DNA from: Streptomyces buecherae | GTDB lineage: Bacteria > Actinomycetota > Actinomycetes > Streptomycetales > Streptomycetaceae | DNA: 64,000 bases | Reading direction: 5' to 3' | NCBI RefSeq assembly: GCF_014295035.1 | Contig: NZ_CP060404.1 | Location: forward strand, 7,232,501 to 7,296,500 | In this document: in pieces, positions 50,850 to 59,298 of the stretch | Numbering within the stretch: the first letter of the stretch is position 1 | Layout: each line of letters begins with the position of its first letter | Notes under the pieces: model-generated | The model's input: only the letters and a program-made list of their open reading frames with translations | The model's database searches: none | Told to the model about the DNA's origin: nothing | Translations under genes and position numbers: made by a program

Positions 50850-51461
50850 CTACGGCTGGTCGGCGGTCGCGGGCTCGGCCGGGTCGAGCAGGGCCAGCGC
50901 CTGCGTCGCGGCGTCCGCGAGGCGGCCCGGCTGGTCGGTGGACCTGCCGATGACCCGCAGCCCCTGGAGGAGGACGAGCAGCATGCGGGCCAGCGCTCGC
51001 GGATCGCGCCCCGCCGGCAGTTCGCCCTGCGCCTTGGCCCGGATCAGCGCCGAGGTGAGCGCGGTCTCGATGGAGTCCCAGCTCGCCCCGACCCGCCGGG
51101 CCATGGCGGCGTCGTGCGGGGCCAGCTCGATCGCGGTGTTGGTGACGAAACAGCCCCGCCGCTCGTGGTCGGCCGCGGCCTCGTCGGCGAACCGACGCAC
51201 CACGGCCCGCACGGCGGGCAGCGCCGGCCCCGGCTGGGACAGCTCCACGACGATGTCGGGCCCGTGCTGCTCGCTGTAGCGTTCCAGGGCCTTGGCATAC
51301 AGCTCGCGCTTGCTGCCGAACGTCGCGTAGATGCTGGCCCGCGCGATGCCGAGGTGCGACACGAGGTCCGCCATCGACGTCGCCTCGTACCCGCGCCGCC
51401 AGAACAGTTCGAGCGCTGCCTGGAGCGCGGCGTCCGGATCGAATTCCTTGGTCCTGGCCAC
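50850..51461 (-). CDS. TetR/AcrR-family regulator
   Basis: 203 residues, ATG start (MARTKEFDPDAALQAALELF). The HTH is SMADLVSHLGIARASIYATF followed by GSKRELYAKALERY. The C-terminal domain has RRGCFVTNTAIELAPHD, a Cys-containing helix common in a TetR group next to reductase genes. It is upstream of and in the same direction as the SDR gene; the operator AGACCGATCGGTCT between them is the expected site. Read-through from this gene into the SDR is possible. Confidence 0.9.
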   Translation of the reverse strand: MARTKEFDPDAALQAALELFWRRGYEATSMADLVSHLGIARASIYATFGSKRELYAKALERYSEQHGPDIVVELSQPGPALPAVRAVVRRFADEAAADHERRGCFVTNTAIELAPHDAAMARRVGASWDSIETALTSALIRAKAQGELPAGRDPRALARMLLVLLQGLRVIGRSTDQPGRLADAATQALALLDPAEPATADQP

Positions 51462-51688
51462 GGGGCGAGGTTAGCTGTATCGAGAACGGGTGGTCAATAA
51501 ACGTCGAGCCCCGGCCTGCATGTCCGGCCCCGGCGTGGTCGCGGGCCCTGGGGTGGGCGTGCGCGGTCCGCAAGCTCCTGGTGGACTGGTGATCTTGGTT
51601 GCGAACCTGTCCGCCAGGAGTTCTTCTTCGTGCCCACCGCCGGGGCATCCGCCCAACCACCCGCCAGCGTGGAAACGGCTCAGTGGGC

Positions 51689-52105
51689 TCAGTACTCCCG
51701 CGTGCAACCGCTGCGAGTGCAGTACAACCGGGCCAGCCCGCTGTTGTTCTCGTCGTACATCGTGATGTAGACGCGCACGACGCCGCCCGGCTTCGGGATG
51801 TTCAGTGATCCGTCGAGGGTCGTGTTCGGCCCACCGGCGTACGCGTACGGGCTGCAGATGAGGCCCGACGTCGTGCTGCCGTTCACTCCGTAGGCGCAGA
51901 TCCGGCGGGCTCCGCTCGCCGCGTGGACGGTGCCGGACACGCTGGCTGTGTACCCGTCGGTGAAGTGGATCTTTCCGGTTGTGGTGCTGTTGCCGTAAGC
52001 CATACCGAAGGGCATGTCCACGGCGTTCACGGTGGCTTGTGCTGGCGCGGCGAAACCGATGGCCGCCATCACGGCCACAACTAAAACCATCAGAGGCTTG
52101 CGCAC
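51689..52105 (-). CDS. Small secreted protein
   Basis: 138 residues from GTG at 52105, AGGGGA upstream. Residues 1-27 are a Sec signal peptide (RKPLMVLVVAVMAAIGFAAPAQA). The mature part, about 110 residues, is Gly/Thr/Tyr-rich with four cysteines (RRICAYG, LICSPYAY, LYCTRSGC), suggesting two disulfides and a beta-rich fold. No family recognised. It is extracellular; no operon partner. Confidence 0.78.
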   Translation of the reverse strand: MRKPLMVLVVAVMAAIGFAAPAQATVNAVDMPFGMAYGNSTTTGKIHFTDGYTASVSGTVHAASGARRICAYGVNGSTTSGLICSPYAYAGGPNTTLDGSLNIPKPGGVVRVYITMYDENNSGLARLYCTRSGCTREY

Positions 52106-52626
52106 GACTCTTCCCCTCTCGTCGGACGAACAGGGAGCGAACAGGCGCCTCCACCATGGCACGCGTGACCGGCTGTGAACATGCGCAGGCGCCTGCGGGG
52201 CGAATTCTTCGCCTTCATGACAGTGGCTTTCCAAGTTGACGATGCTTACCGCGCTGGCGGCCCCGTCCGATTACCGTTTCGGGGCCACCACCCACGTCAA
52301 GATCCGCTGGTGTCGAGTCGGTGTGACGGTCGGTTCGCGGATATTCAGATTCCGCCCCTCGCCTGTCGAGTTGAGGCAATGTGAAGCGAGCGCAATCGGC
52401 TTCGGGGTGCTGTTGGAGAAGGTGCGGCAACTCTTGCCTGTTTTCTTGGGCGGCTAAATGTGCATGCCGAACCGTCCTTTCGCATTCCGTCACTCGATCG
52501 GGCTAAACCCGGTGTTGGGCTGGATGTTGTCGGTACGGTGGCCAGTATTGCCGGTGATGGGTGTGCTGCCTACGCGTTGCCTGTGACCAACAGGCAACTG
52601 GGGGCACGGGATTGGGGTCTTCGCTG
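52106..52626. other. Gene-free divergent region
   Basis: About 520 bases between the small secreted protein and the second XRE gene; no gene is supported. It holds an AT-richer block at about 52370-52500 and a perfect dyad at 52576-52598 close to the XRE start. Confidence 0.5.
52576..52598. promoter_or_regulatory. GTTGCCTGT-N5-ACAGGCAAC dyad upstream of second XRE gene
   Basis: Perfect nine-base arms ending 28 bases before the start codon. The outer half-sites GTTGCC/GGCAAC use the same TTGCC word as the dyad at 8643 in opposite arrangement. Candidate autoregulatory operator or leader hairpin. Confidence 0.5.
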
Positions 52627-53478
52627 ATGGAGCTGAACAACGAGGACGAGGCCGGGCTCGCGCCTCGGGTCCTGCTGGGGCGTAGGTTGCATCGCCTGCG
52701 CGAGCGGGCGGGGGTGTCGCTGCGTAGCCTGGCCGATGCGGTTCATTACCCGCACTCGTACATCAGCAGGGTGGAGCGCGGAAAGCAACTGCCATCCCAA
52801 ACGCTCGCTGAGGCGTTGGACGCGTACTTCGGTACGGACGGGGTGATGGTGGAATCGCTAGCCACGGCCCGTAGGACAACGATTCCCAGGTACGGCCGTG
52901 CGATCGTGAACAACGAGCTGGCGGCGACTCGTATTCAGGTGTTCGGCGGCAGCGTTATCCCGGGACTTCTGCAAACCGAAGGTTACGCGCGTGCCCTGTT
53001 CCGCGCCTCCCTGCTCGACGCGTCCGATGAGCAACTCGAAGGCCATGTGGCGACTCGCCTCAAGCGCAAGGCGGTGTTGGAAGAGTCGGACCAACTCCGC
53101 TACGAGGCCGTGGTCGATGAGGTCGTGCTGGAGCGGAAGGTGGGTGGGGCTGCCTGCATGGCCGACCAGTTGCGGGCCTTGTTGCACGTCGCCGAGATGC
53201 CGCGCGTGACGGTCCAGGTGTTGCCGTTCGAACGGGGAGGGCATCCGCTGCTGGGCGGCAGTCTGAGCCTGCTGACCTTCGCCAACGGAGCCATGGACGG
53301 CTACGTCGAGAGCTTCTTCTCCGGGAAGCGGGCGAGGACCGCGCGTGATATGCGGAGGATGACGCAGATGTACTCCGCCGTCCACGGCGCGGCGCTGTCC
53401 ACTGCTGAGTCGCGCACGGTGATCAGAGAGCACTTGCTGAAATGCTCCCAGGGTGCGCGCTCACCTGAAAGAGTATGA
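52627..53478 (+). CDS. XRE-family regulator with DUF5753 (second pair)
   Basis: 283 residues from MELNNEDEAGLAP; a GTG further upstream would take in the dyad and is rejected. The HTH is at about 18-72 (GRRLHRLRERAGVSLRSLAD, HSYISRVERGKQLPSQTL). DUF5753 follows: SVIPGLLQTEGYARALFRAS, LLHVAEMPRVTVQVLPFERG, DGYVESFFSGKRARTARDM. The last codon overlaps the DUF397 start (ATGA). It is only distantly similar to the pair at 9024, so this is a separate lineage, not a local copy. Confidence 0.9.
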   Translation: MELNNEDEAGLAPRVLLGRRLHRLRERAGVSLRSLADAVHYPHSYISRVERGKQLPSQTLAEALDAYFGTDGVMVESLATARRTTIPRYGRAIVNNELAATRIQVFGGSVIPGLLQTEGYARALFRASLLDASDEQLEGHVATRLKRKAVLEESDQLRYEAVVDEVVLERKVGGAACMADQLRALLHVAEMPRVTVQVLPFERGGHPLLGGSLSLLTFANGAMDGYVESFFSGKRARTARDMRRMTQMYSAVHGAALSTAESRTVIREHLLKCSQGARSPERV

Positions 53479-53702
53479 GCATGAACATGATTCCTGACGC
53501 GTCCGCCGTGTCGTGCTGGCGGAAGTCCAGTTACAGCAACGGTGAGCCCGGCGGCGAATGCATCGAGGTCGCCGACGGTCACCCCGGTGCCGTCCCGGTT
53601 CGTGATTCGAAGGACCCACACGGTCCGGCGCTCGTCTTCGCCGCGCCAGCCTGGTCAGCGTTCGTTTCCGCCGTCAAGGCCGGGGAGTTCGCCGGCAGTT
53701 GA
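53475..53702 (+). CDS. DUF397 small protein (second pair)
   Basis: 75 residues, ATG overlapping the XRE stop. DUF397 signatures: CWRKSSYSNGEPGGECIEVAD, VPVRDSKDPHGPALVFAAPA and AFVSAVKAGEFAGS. Acts with the XRE regulator upstream in the family model (paired regulator or toxin-antitoxin-like). An intrinsic terminator follows. Confidence 0.9.
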   Translation: MSMNMIPDASAVSCWRKSSYSNGEPGGECIEVADGHPGAVPVRDSKDPHGPALVFAAPAWSAFVSAVKAGEFAGS

Positions 53703-53742
53703 TGTCCCGGTGTCAGATACTCCCGGAAGCCGCATCTCGGAG

Positions 53743-53765
53743 GCCCCCGTCTGGATGACGGGGGC
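53743..53765 (+). terminator. Intrinsic terminator after XRE-DUF397 pair
   Basis: GCCCCCGTC-TGGAT-GACGGGGGC, nine perfect pairs with a five-base loop, followed by TTCGTCGT. It separates the pair from the lyase gene. Confidence 0.7.
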
Positions 53766-53897
53766 TTCGTCGTGCCCCCGCCCGAGCCACATCCCCCCGA
53801 CCGCCACGCACCCTGTGCCCACCCGCCCCCTCGCCCGCACAATCGAAGCGCGGGGGCACAGCAGGGCAGCACCGGCCGGCGACGGAAGGAAACTCCA

Positions 53898-56800
53898 GTG
53901 GAGCGTGGGCCCCAGGTCGAACCCAGCAGAGTCACCCGGCGCAGGCTGCTCGCCTACGGCGCCGCGGCCACCGGCGCAGCCGCGACGCAGGCCGCGCCGC
54001 TGCTCCCGTTCGCCCCGGCGAGCCCCGCGGTAGCACACGCCCCAGGGGCGACAGCCGCTGGCCAGGCGGCCACCACCACACAGGCAGCCACCCTGGAGGA
54101 GCGGGCGCTCGCCCTCACCCCGCCCGCGTTCCTGCTGGAGACCGCCGTGCCCAAGGCGTTCGCGGCCGGTACGGGCAGCGCGCTGGCCATCGACGCCACG
54201 CACGGCTCCGTCTGCGGGCGGCACGCGCTCCGCTGGGACCACGGGCCGCGCACCCAGCTCACCGTCACCGCCGACCTGGCCTGGGCCCCCGACCCGTACC
54301 GCACCAACCCGCTCGCCGACCAGGCGTGGCAGGGGACCGTGGACACCTTCGCGGTGTGGGTGCACAACGAGCGGGCCACCGGCGACGCGCTCCGCTTCGA
54401 GTTCGGGCGCGGGGAGCGGGTGGACTGCTGGTTCGAGTTCCGGTTGGACTTCACCGGCTGGCGCACCGCCTGGGTGCGGTACGCGTACGACATGCACGGC
54501 CGGCCGCGCGCCGACATGGACACCTGTCGTATCACCGCCCCGCGCCGCGCCGGCACGCTCTGGCTCGATCAGCTCCTGCTCAACGTCGCGCTGCGGCCCG
54601 ACGCGCCCTGCCGCGACGCGCAGGTGGACCACGTCGGCATCGAGGGGGACAACTGGGACCAGCAGCACTGGCAGGCGCTCTACCTCTTCGACCGGCTGCT
54701 GACCCGCCAACCCATCGAGGCGCCGACCCCCACCCCGGCCGAGCGCGCGGGGCTGCGCACCGTCGCGCGCCGCTACCACGACGACTACCTGGCTGGCGGG
54801 CCGCCCGTCACCGACGCGTACGTCGAGCAACTTGCCAAGCAGGCAGAAGAGTTGACGCGGGACCGGGCGGTCTTCTCCTTCCAGGGGCAGATCTATCCGC
54901 CCGAGATCGCCGCCGACCTGACCGCCTTCGTCGGGGCAGCCGACCTGAAGGAGGTGACCGGGTTGCTGCGTACCATCGCCCAGGCGTACGACGCGGCGGG
55001 CCCCGGCACGCCGCAGGCTGACACGCTCGGCGAGTTGTACCTACGTATCGTGCGGCGGCTGCGCGCGTTGGGTTGGACGTACGGGAGTTGTCAGGGGACC
55101 ATCCACCACCTCGGCTTCGCCATGGTGGGTTACTACGACTCGGTCGTGCTGATGCGCGAGGTGTTGCGCGAGGCGGGTTTGCTCGCCGCGGTGCGGGCCG
55201 ACCTGACGTGGCTGGTGGGGCTGGGACGGCTGCGGCGCGGCTTCGACTTCCGTAACGGGCACGGCTCCACGGTGGACATCCTCAACACCAACGTACGGGG
55301 CATCTTCGCCGTCGCCCTGCTCCAGGACGGCGCGGCCCGTCAGGTGGGTCACCTGCGCACCCTGAGCGACTGGTTGAGCCGCTACCTGCTGCCCACCGAC
55401 GGCATCCAGGACGGGCTCAAGGTCGACGGCACCACCTTCCACCACGTCGGCTGCTACCCGGACTACGCGCGCGACGGGTTCTCCGGTGTCGCGCCCATCG
55501 TCTACCTGCTCAGCCGTGGCCCGTTCCGCGTCACCACCGAGGCCCACACCGCGCTGCGGCGCGCCGCGCTGACGCTGCGGATCATGGCCAACGCCCTGCA
55601 CTGGCCGATCCCGCTGAGCGGTCGCAAGCCCGAGGGCACCACCGGCCTGTCCGTCACCCCGTACCAGTGGCTGGCCATCGCCGGCACCCCGGACGGGCGC
55701 GCGGCCGTCGACGCGGAGGTCGGCGCGGCCTTCCTGCGGCTGCTGCCCGCGCGGCCCACCGACGCCCAGCACAGGGTCGCGGAGCGGCTGCGGGCCGCCG
55801 GGGTGCGCGCGGAGGACCCACCGGCGGGCGCCTGGGCGTACAACTACGCGGCGCTGGCCATCCAGCGGCGCGACGCCTGGCAGGTCGTGGTGCGCGGCCA
55901 CAACCGCTACCTGTGGTCGACCGAGGTGTACGAGGGCGCCAACTGGTACGGCCGCTACAACACCTACGGCCACATCCACGTACTGCACCGGGGCGATCCC
56001 GTCACCAACCGCGACAGCGGCTTCCGGCAGGAGGGTTACGACTGGAACCGCCGCCCCGGCACCACCACCCTGCACAAGCCGTGGGACGCGCTGAAGGCCG
56101 ATCTGACCGGCACCATCGAGGAGATGCTGCTCAGCGAGGAGGCGTTCGCGGGCGGCCACACGATCGACGGGCGCAACGGCATGTTCGCGATGCGGCTGCG
56201 CGAGCACCCCAAGCACGACGAGAGCCACCACGCCCGTGTCTCCGTCTTCCTCTTCGACAACCGGGTCATCGCCCTCGGCACCGGCATCGGCAACGACGAC
56301 CGCCACCACGAGACCGAGACCACCCTCTTCCAAACCCACCTGGCACGCCCCGACGACCCCACGTACCTCGGCGGCCCCGAGCCGATCACCGCCTTTCCCC
56401 ACCACCACCCCGACGGCGTCCTGGCCGCCGACACCTGGCTCCTGGACGACAAGGGCCTCGGCTACTACGTGCCGTCCGGGCAGCGCCTCGCGCTGACCCG
56501 CTCCACCCAGCACTCACGCCGCCACGGCAACGGGGCCCCCACCAGCGGCGACTTCGCCACCGCCTGGCTTCGGCACGGCCGGGCCCCGCGCGCCGCGCGC
56601 TACGCGTACGCCATGGTCATCGGGGCGACGCCGGCGACCATGACCGCCTTCACCCGCCAGATGGCCGACCCGGCGACGGCCCCGTACACCACGCATCGCG
56701 CCGACGACGGCGCGCACATCGTCACCGACCGCGCCACCGGCCTCACCGGCTACGCCGCGTTCCAACCCACCGGCGGGTTGGACGCGGGTGGCGGCCCCGT

Positions 56801-57131
56801 GCGCGGCGTGGACACCCCCGCGCTGCTGCTGTGCCGCCCGGACGGGGACGGCGCGCTCGCACTGTCGGTGTGCGACCCCGACCTGCGCCTGTACGAGGGC
56901 CGGGACGCCGACCAGTACGAGGGGGAGCGCTACGTCGGCCACTGGAGTCCCTTCTCCCGCCCGTGGCTCACCAACCCGAGCCAGGAACACACCCTGCGGG
57001 TGCGACTGCGCGGCCGGTGGCGGCTCGCGACGGGGGAGGGGTGCCGGGTGACAGCGGCGGCGGAGGACACCGTGTTGAGCGTACGTACGGTGCACGGGCG
57101 GCCGGTGCAGGTGCGGCTGGTGCGCGCCTGA
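53898..57131 (+). CDS. Tat-exported polysaccharide lyase family 8 (chondroitinase ABC-like)
   Basis: 1077 residues from GTG, GGAAGGA eight bases upstream. The N-terminus has a Tat signal (VTRRRLLAYGAAATG, hydrophobic, cleavage near AVAHA). About 60-250 is a beta-sandwich as in chondroitin ABC lyases (LRWDHGPRTQLTVTADLAW). About 280-640 is the alpha/alpha toroid with the catalytic segment TTFHHVGCYPDYARDGFSG: His516 and Tyr523 are seven residues apart as in chondroitinase ABC (His501/Tyr508). EVYEGANWYGRYNTYG has the probable Glu676. The C-terminal beta domains follow. It cleaves uronic-acid glycosaminoglycans or similar polymers by elimination; the substrate needs testing. Confidence 0.88.
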   Translation: MERGPQVEPSRVTRRRLLAYGAAATGAAATQAAPLLPFAPASPAVAHAPGATAAGQAATTTQAATLEERALALTPPAFLLETAVPKAFAAGTGSALAIDATHGSVCGRHALRWDHGPRTQLTVTADLAWAPDPYRTNPLADQAWQGTVDTFAVWVHNERATGDALRFEFGRGERVDCWFEFRLDFTGWRTAWVRYAYDMHGRPRADMDTCRITAPRRAGTLWLDQLLLNVALRPDAPCRDAQVDHVGIEGDNWDQQHWQALYLFDRLLTRQPIEAPTPTPAERAGLRTVARRYHDDYLAGGPPVTDAYVEQLAKQAEELTRDRAVFSFQGQIYPPEIAADLTAFVGAADLKEVTGLLRTIAQAYDAAGPGTPQADTLGELYLRIVRRLRALGWTYGSCQGTIHHLGFAMVGYYDSVVLMREVLREAGLLAAVRADLTWLVGLGRLRRGFDFRNGHGSTVDILNTNVRGIFAVALLQDGAARQVGHLRTLSDWLSRYLLPTDGIQDGLKVDGTTFHHVGCYPDYARDGFSGVAPIVYLLSRGPFRVTTEAHTALRRAALTLRIMANALHWPIPLSGRKPEGTTGLSVTPYQWLAIAGTPDGRAAVDAEVGAAFLRLLPARPTDAQHRVAERLRAAGVRAEDPPAGAWAYNYAALAIQRRDAWQVVVRGHNRYLWSTEVYEGANWYGRYNTYGHIHVLHRGDPVTNRDSGFRQEGYDWNRRPGTTTLHKPWDALKADLTGTIEEMLLSEEAFAGGHTIDGRNGMFAMRLREHPKHDESHHARVSVFLFDNRVIALGTGIGNDDRHHETETTLFQTHLARPDDPTYLGGPEPITAFPHHHPDGVLAADTWLLDDKGLGYYVPSGQRLALTRSTQHSRRHGNGAPTSGDFATAWLRHGRAPRAARYAYAMVIGATPATMTAFTRQMADPATAPYTTHRADDGAHIVTDRATGLTGYAAFQPTGGLDAGGGPVRGVDTPALLLCRPDGDGALALSVCDPDLRLYEGRDADQYEGERYVGHWSPFSRPWLTNPSQEHTLRVRLRGRWRLATGEGCRVTAAAEDTVLSVRTVHGRPVQVRLVRA

Positions 57132-57265
57132 GAGTTCGCCGGGTGACGGGTTGGCTCACGCGAAGTCGCGGCCGTGGGTGGCTCCGGCGTGAGCGGTGCG
57201 CGGTGGCGCGGGGTGGGAGGGGTGGCGGTCGGAGGCGCATCGGCAGCAGACCGGCCACGCGATGG

Positions 57266-57622
57266 TCATTCCGGCCCGCCCGCCGTCGCGGGCCCCATCT
57301 CCTCGGCCCAGCGTTGGCTCCAGGCGGCCAGGGGGCTCAGTGACTCGACGAGGTCCCGGCCGAGTTGGGTGAGGCGGTAGCCGTCCCCGTCCAGGGTGAG
57401 CAGGCGGGCGCCGGTCAGTTCCTCGACGCGGGTGCTGAGCACGCTGGAGGACATGCGCTCGCATCGGCGCTGCAACTCACGGAAGCCGGCCGGCGCTTGG
57501 CTCAGTTCCCACAGGATGCGCATCGTCCAACGCCGGCCGAGCAGGTCGAGTGCGGCCATTACCGGACGACCCGACTCGGACCCCCGGACGGGCACTCCGG
57601 GACGCGGCGTGCTGGCTCCCAT
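57266..57622 (-). CDS. HxlR-family regulator
   Basis: 118 residues from ATG at 57622 (AAGGAG six bases before it). It is a winged HTH of the HxlR group: LDLLGRRWTMRILWELSQAP, GFRELQRRCERMSSSVLSTR, LTLDGDGYRLTQLGRDLVES. The usual early Cys (C-P) of redox-sensing HxlR proteins is absent (position held by GRPVMAAL), so a small ligand is likely. It is divergent from the CMD/DUF1330 genes; a dyad lies between them. Confidence 0.88.
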   Translation of the reverse strand: MGASTPRPGVPVRGSESGRPVMAALDLLGRRWTMRILWELSQAPAGFRELQRRCERMSSSVLSTRVEELTGARLLTLDGDGYRLTQLGRDLVESLSPLAAWSQRWAEEMGPATAGGPE

Positions 57623-57656
57623 GGTCACTCCTTATTCACTCCTAGCCACTCCTTGC

Positions 57657-57673
57657 GCTTCGACTCTCGAAGC
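57657..57673. promoter_or_regulatory. GCTTCGA-N3-TCGAAGC dyad and CACTCCT repeats
   Basis: A perfect seven-base inverted repeat between the HxlR and CMD genes; toward HxlR three CACTCCT words repeat about every 10-11 bases (57626, 57637, 57647). Likely operator of the HxlR protein. Confidence 0.6.
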
Positions 57674-57711
57674 ATCATAGTGATTCGGAAATCGAAGCAG
57701 GAGGTGTCGTG

Positions 57712-58272
57712 ATGTCACGCATCGAACCGCTCACCCCGCCGTACGGCGCCGATGTCGACCGGGCGCTGCGCCGATGGATGCCGCCGGGTGTGCCACACGA
57801 GCCGCTCGCGCTGTTCCGCGTGCTGCACCGCAACCCGGAGCTGGCCTCACGCATGTTCGCCCTCGGCGCCGGACTGCTGGGCCACGGCCTGCTCCCCGCT
57901 GTCGACCGGGAGCTCGTCATCGCCCGCGTGACCGCGCGATCCGGCTGCGCCTACGAATGGGGCGTCCACGCCGCGACCCTGGCGCCGCAGGCCGGACTCA
58001 GCCCGGAGCAACTCCGGGCCACCCCCCGACCCGACGCGGCGGCCAGTGCCCCATGGTCACCACGCCACACGGCACTGCTGCGCGCCGTGGACGAACTGGA
58101 CGACACGACCCAGCTCACCCAGTCCACCTGGGACGCCCTGCGCGGGCACTACGAAGAGGCTCACCTACTCGAACTGCTCGTACTGATCGGCTGGTACCGC
58201 ACCATCAGCTACCTGGCCAACGGGCTCCTCCTGGAAGAGGAACCCTGGGCCGCCCGGTTCCCCGCGGGGTGA
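57712..58272 (+). CDS. Carboxymuconolactone-decarboxylase family protein
   Basis: 186 residues from ATG at 57712 (GTG at 57709 is equally possible) with AGGAGG upstream. CMD core: RELVIARVTARSGCAYEWGVHAAT. The peroxidatic CxxC pair of AhpD is changed to C-A-Y-E, so thiol peroxidase activity is doubtful; CxYEWxxH is common in a decarboxylase-like branch. Cytoplasmic. First gene of a pair with the DUF1330 gene, under HxlR control. Confidence 0.87.
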   Translation: MSRIEPLTPPYGADVDRALRRWMPPGVPHEPLALFRVLHRNPELASRMFALGAGLLGHGLLPAVDRELVIARVTARSGCAYEWGVHAATLAPQAGLSPEQLRATPRPDAAASAPWSPRHTALLRAVDELDDTTQLTQSTWDALRGHYEEAHLLELLVLIGWYRTISYLANGLLLEEEPWAARFPAG

Positions 58273-58427
58273 CGACGTTCCGCGCCCCGCCCACCACCGC
58301 GGCGCTGGCCGGTCGGCATCGGCGCCAGGGCGATCACGACGCTGACACGCCGCGCTCTCGCCCGCCGGCGCTCGTCCGAGACCACCCCACACGTCAGACG
58401 CACTCATCTCAACACCGGAGGTTTTCC

Positions 58428-58721
58428 ATGCCCAAGGGTTACTGGGTCAGCGTCTACCGCACCATCTCGGACCCCGAGAAGCTGGCCGCCTACAACAAGC
58501 TGACCCCTCCCGCCGTCAGGGCCGGGGGCGGTCGGACCCTCGCGGTGGGCGGCCGGGGCCTGGCGCGTGACGCGGGAATCGCCGAACGGACCGTCCTGGT
58601 CGAGTTCGACAGCTTCGAGCAGGCCGTCGCGACCTACGAGAGCGCGGCCTACCAGGAGGCGCTGGTCGCCCTGGCCGACGGCGTCGAGCGCGACTTCCGC
58701 ATCGTCGAAGGCGTCGACTGA
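58428..58721 (+). CDS. DUF1330 domain protein
   Basis: 97 residues from ATG at 58428 with GGAGG upstream. DUF1330 hallmarks: GYWVSVYRTISDPEKLAAY, RAGGGRTLAVGGRG, and VLVEFDSFEQAVATYESAAY. This ferredoxin-like (dimeric alpha/beta barrel) family is of unknown activity, often near CMD or VOC enzymes. It is 155 bases downstream of the CMD gene and followed by a hairpin. Confidence 0.9.
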   Translation: MPKGYWVSVYRTISDPEKLAAYNKLTPPAVRAGGGRTLAVGGRGLARDAGIAERTVLVEFDSFEQAVATYESAAYQEALVALADGVERDFRIVEGVD

Positions 58722-58728
58722 TCGAGGT

Positions 58729-58744
58729 GCGGGCCGGAGCCCGC
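58729..58744. terminator. Hairpin between DUF1330 and VOC genes
   Basis: GCGGGC-CGGA-GCCCGC, eight bases after the DUF1330 stop and about 15 before the convergent VOC stop. Short but well placed. Confidence 0.5.
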
Positions 58745-58758
58745 TCGCCGCCCCCGTG

Positions 58759-59154
58759 TTATCCGCGCGCGTCCAGCACGTCGAGGTAGTGCGGGTTGTA
58801 CATGAAACCCAGGATGTTCCCGAAGGGATCTGTCACGGATGCGGTGACGAACCCCGCGCCCCGGTCCGTGAGTGGTTCGTACTCCTTCGCCCCCAGGGAC
58901 AGCAGCCGTGCGTGAGTCGCGCTCACGTCGTCGACGTGCCAGTACACGACCGCGCCGCCCGGCCCGGTCGCCGAACCGGGCGGTGCGTAGCGGCTGTCGA
59001 TCAGCCCCAGCTCGTCCTGGGAGTCGCCGATGCGGAACTCCGCGTATCCCGGGCGCTCGAAGTACGGCTCCACGCCCAGCAGTTCCGTGTACCAGTCCTT
59101 CGCCGCCGCCAGATCGGCGGTCCAGAAACTGACGGTGGCAAGCCCTCGCAGCAT
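58759..59154 (-). CDS. VOC family protein
   Basis: 131 residues from ATG at 59154, GGGAGG upstream. It opens MLRGLATVSFWTADLAAAKDWY, has VVYWHVDDVSATHARLLSLG in the second module and ends VTDPFGNILGFMYNPHY. Typical VOC (glyoxalase-like) protein; metal ligands His/Glu positions are partially kept. Convergent with the DUF1330 gene. Substrate unknown. Confidence 0.88.
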   Translation of the reverse strand: MLRGLATVSFWTADLAAAKDWYTELLGVEPYFERPGYAEFRIGDSQDELGLIDSRYAPPGSATGPGGAVVYWHVDDVSATHARLLSLGAKEYEPLTDRGAGFVTASVTDPFGNILGFMYNPHYLDVLDARG

Positions 59155-59298
59155 GGATGCCTCCCTTCCTTCGCTCCGCGGGTACCGCACCCCGGACCGT
59201 GCCGTGACCGTAGCCGTCGACGAGGTCAGCTTCTGTCCGCATGTCCTCGTTCGGGGCATGTCTCTCGGCGTGCCGAGGCTACCCGCCGCCCGCCAGGG

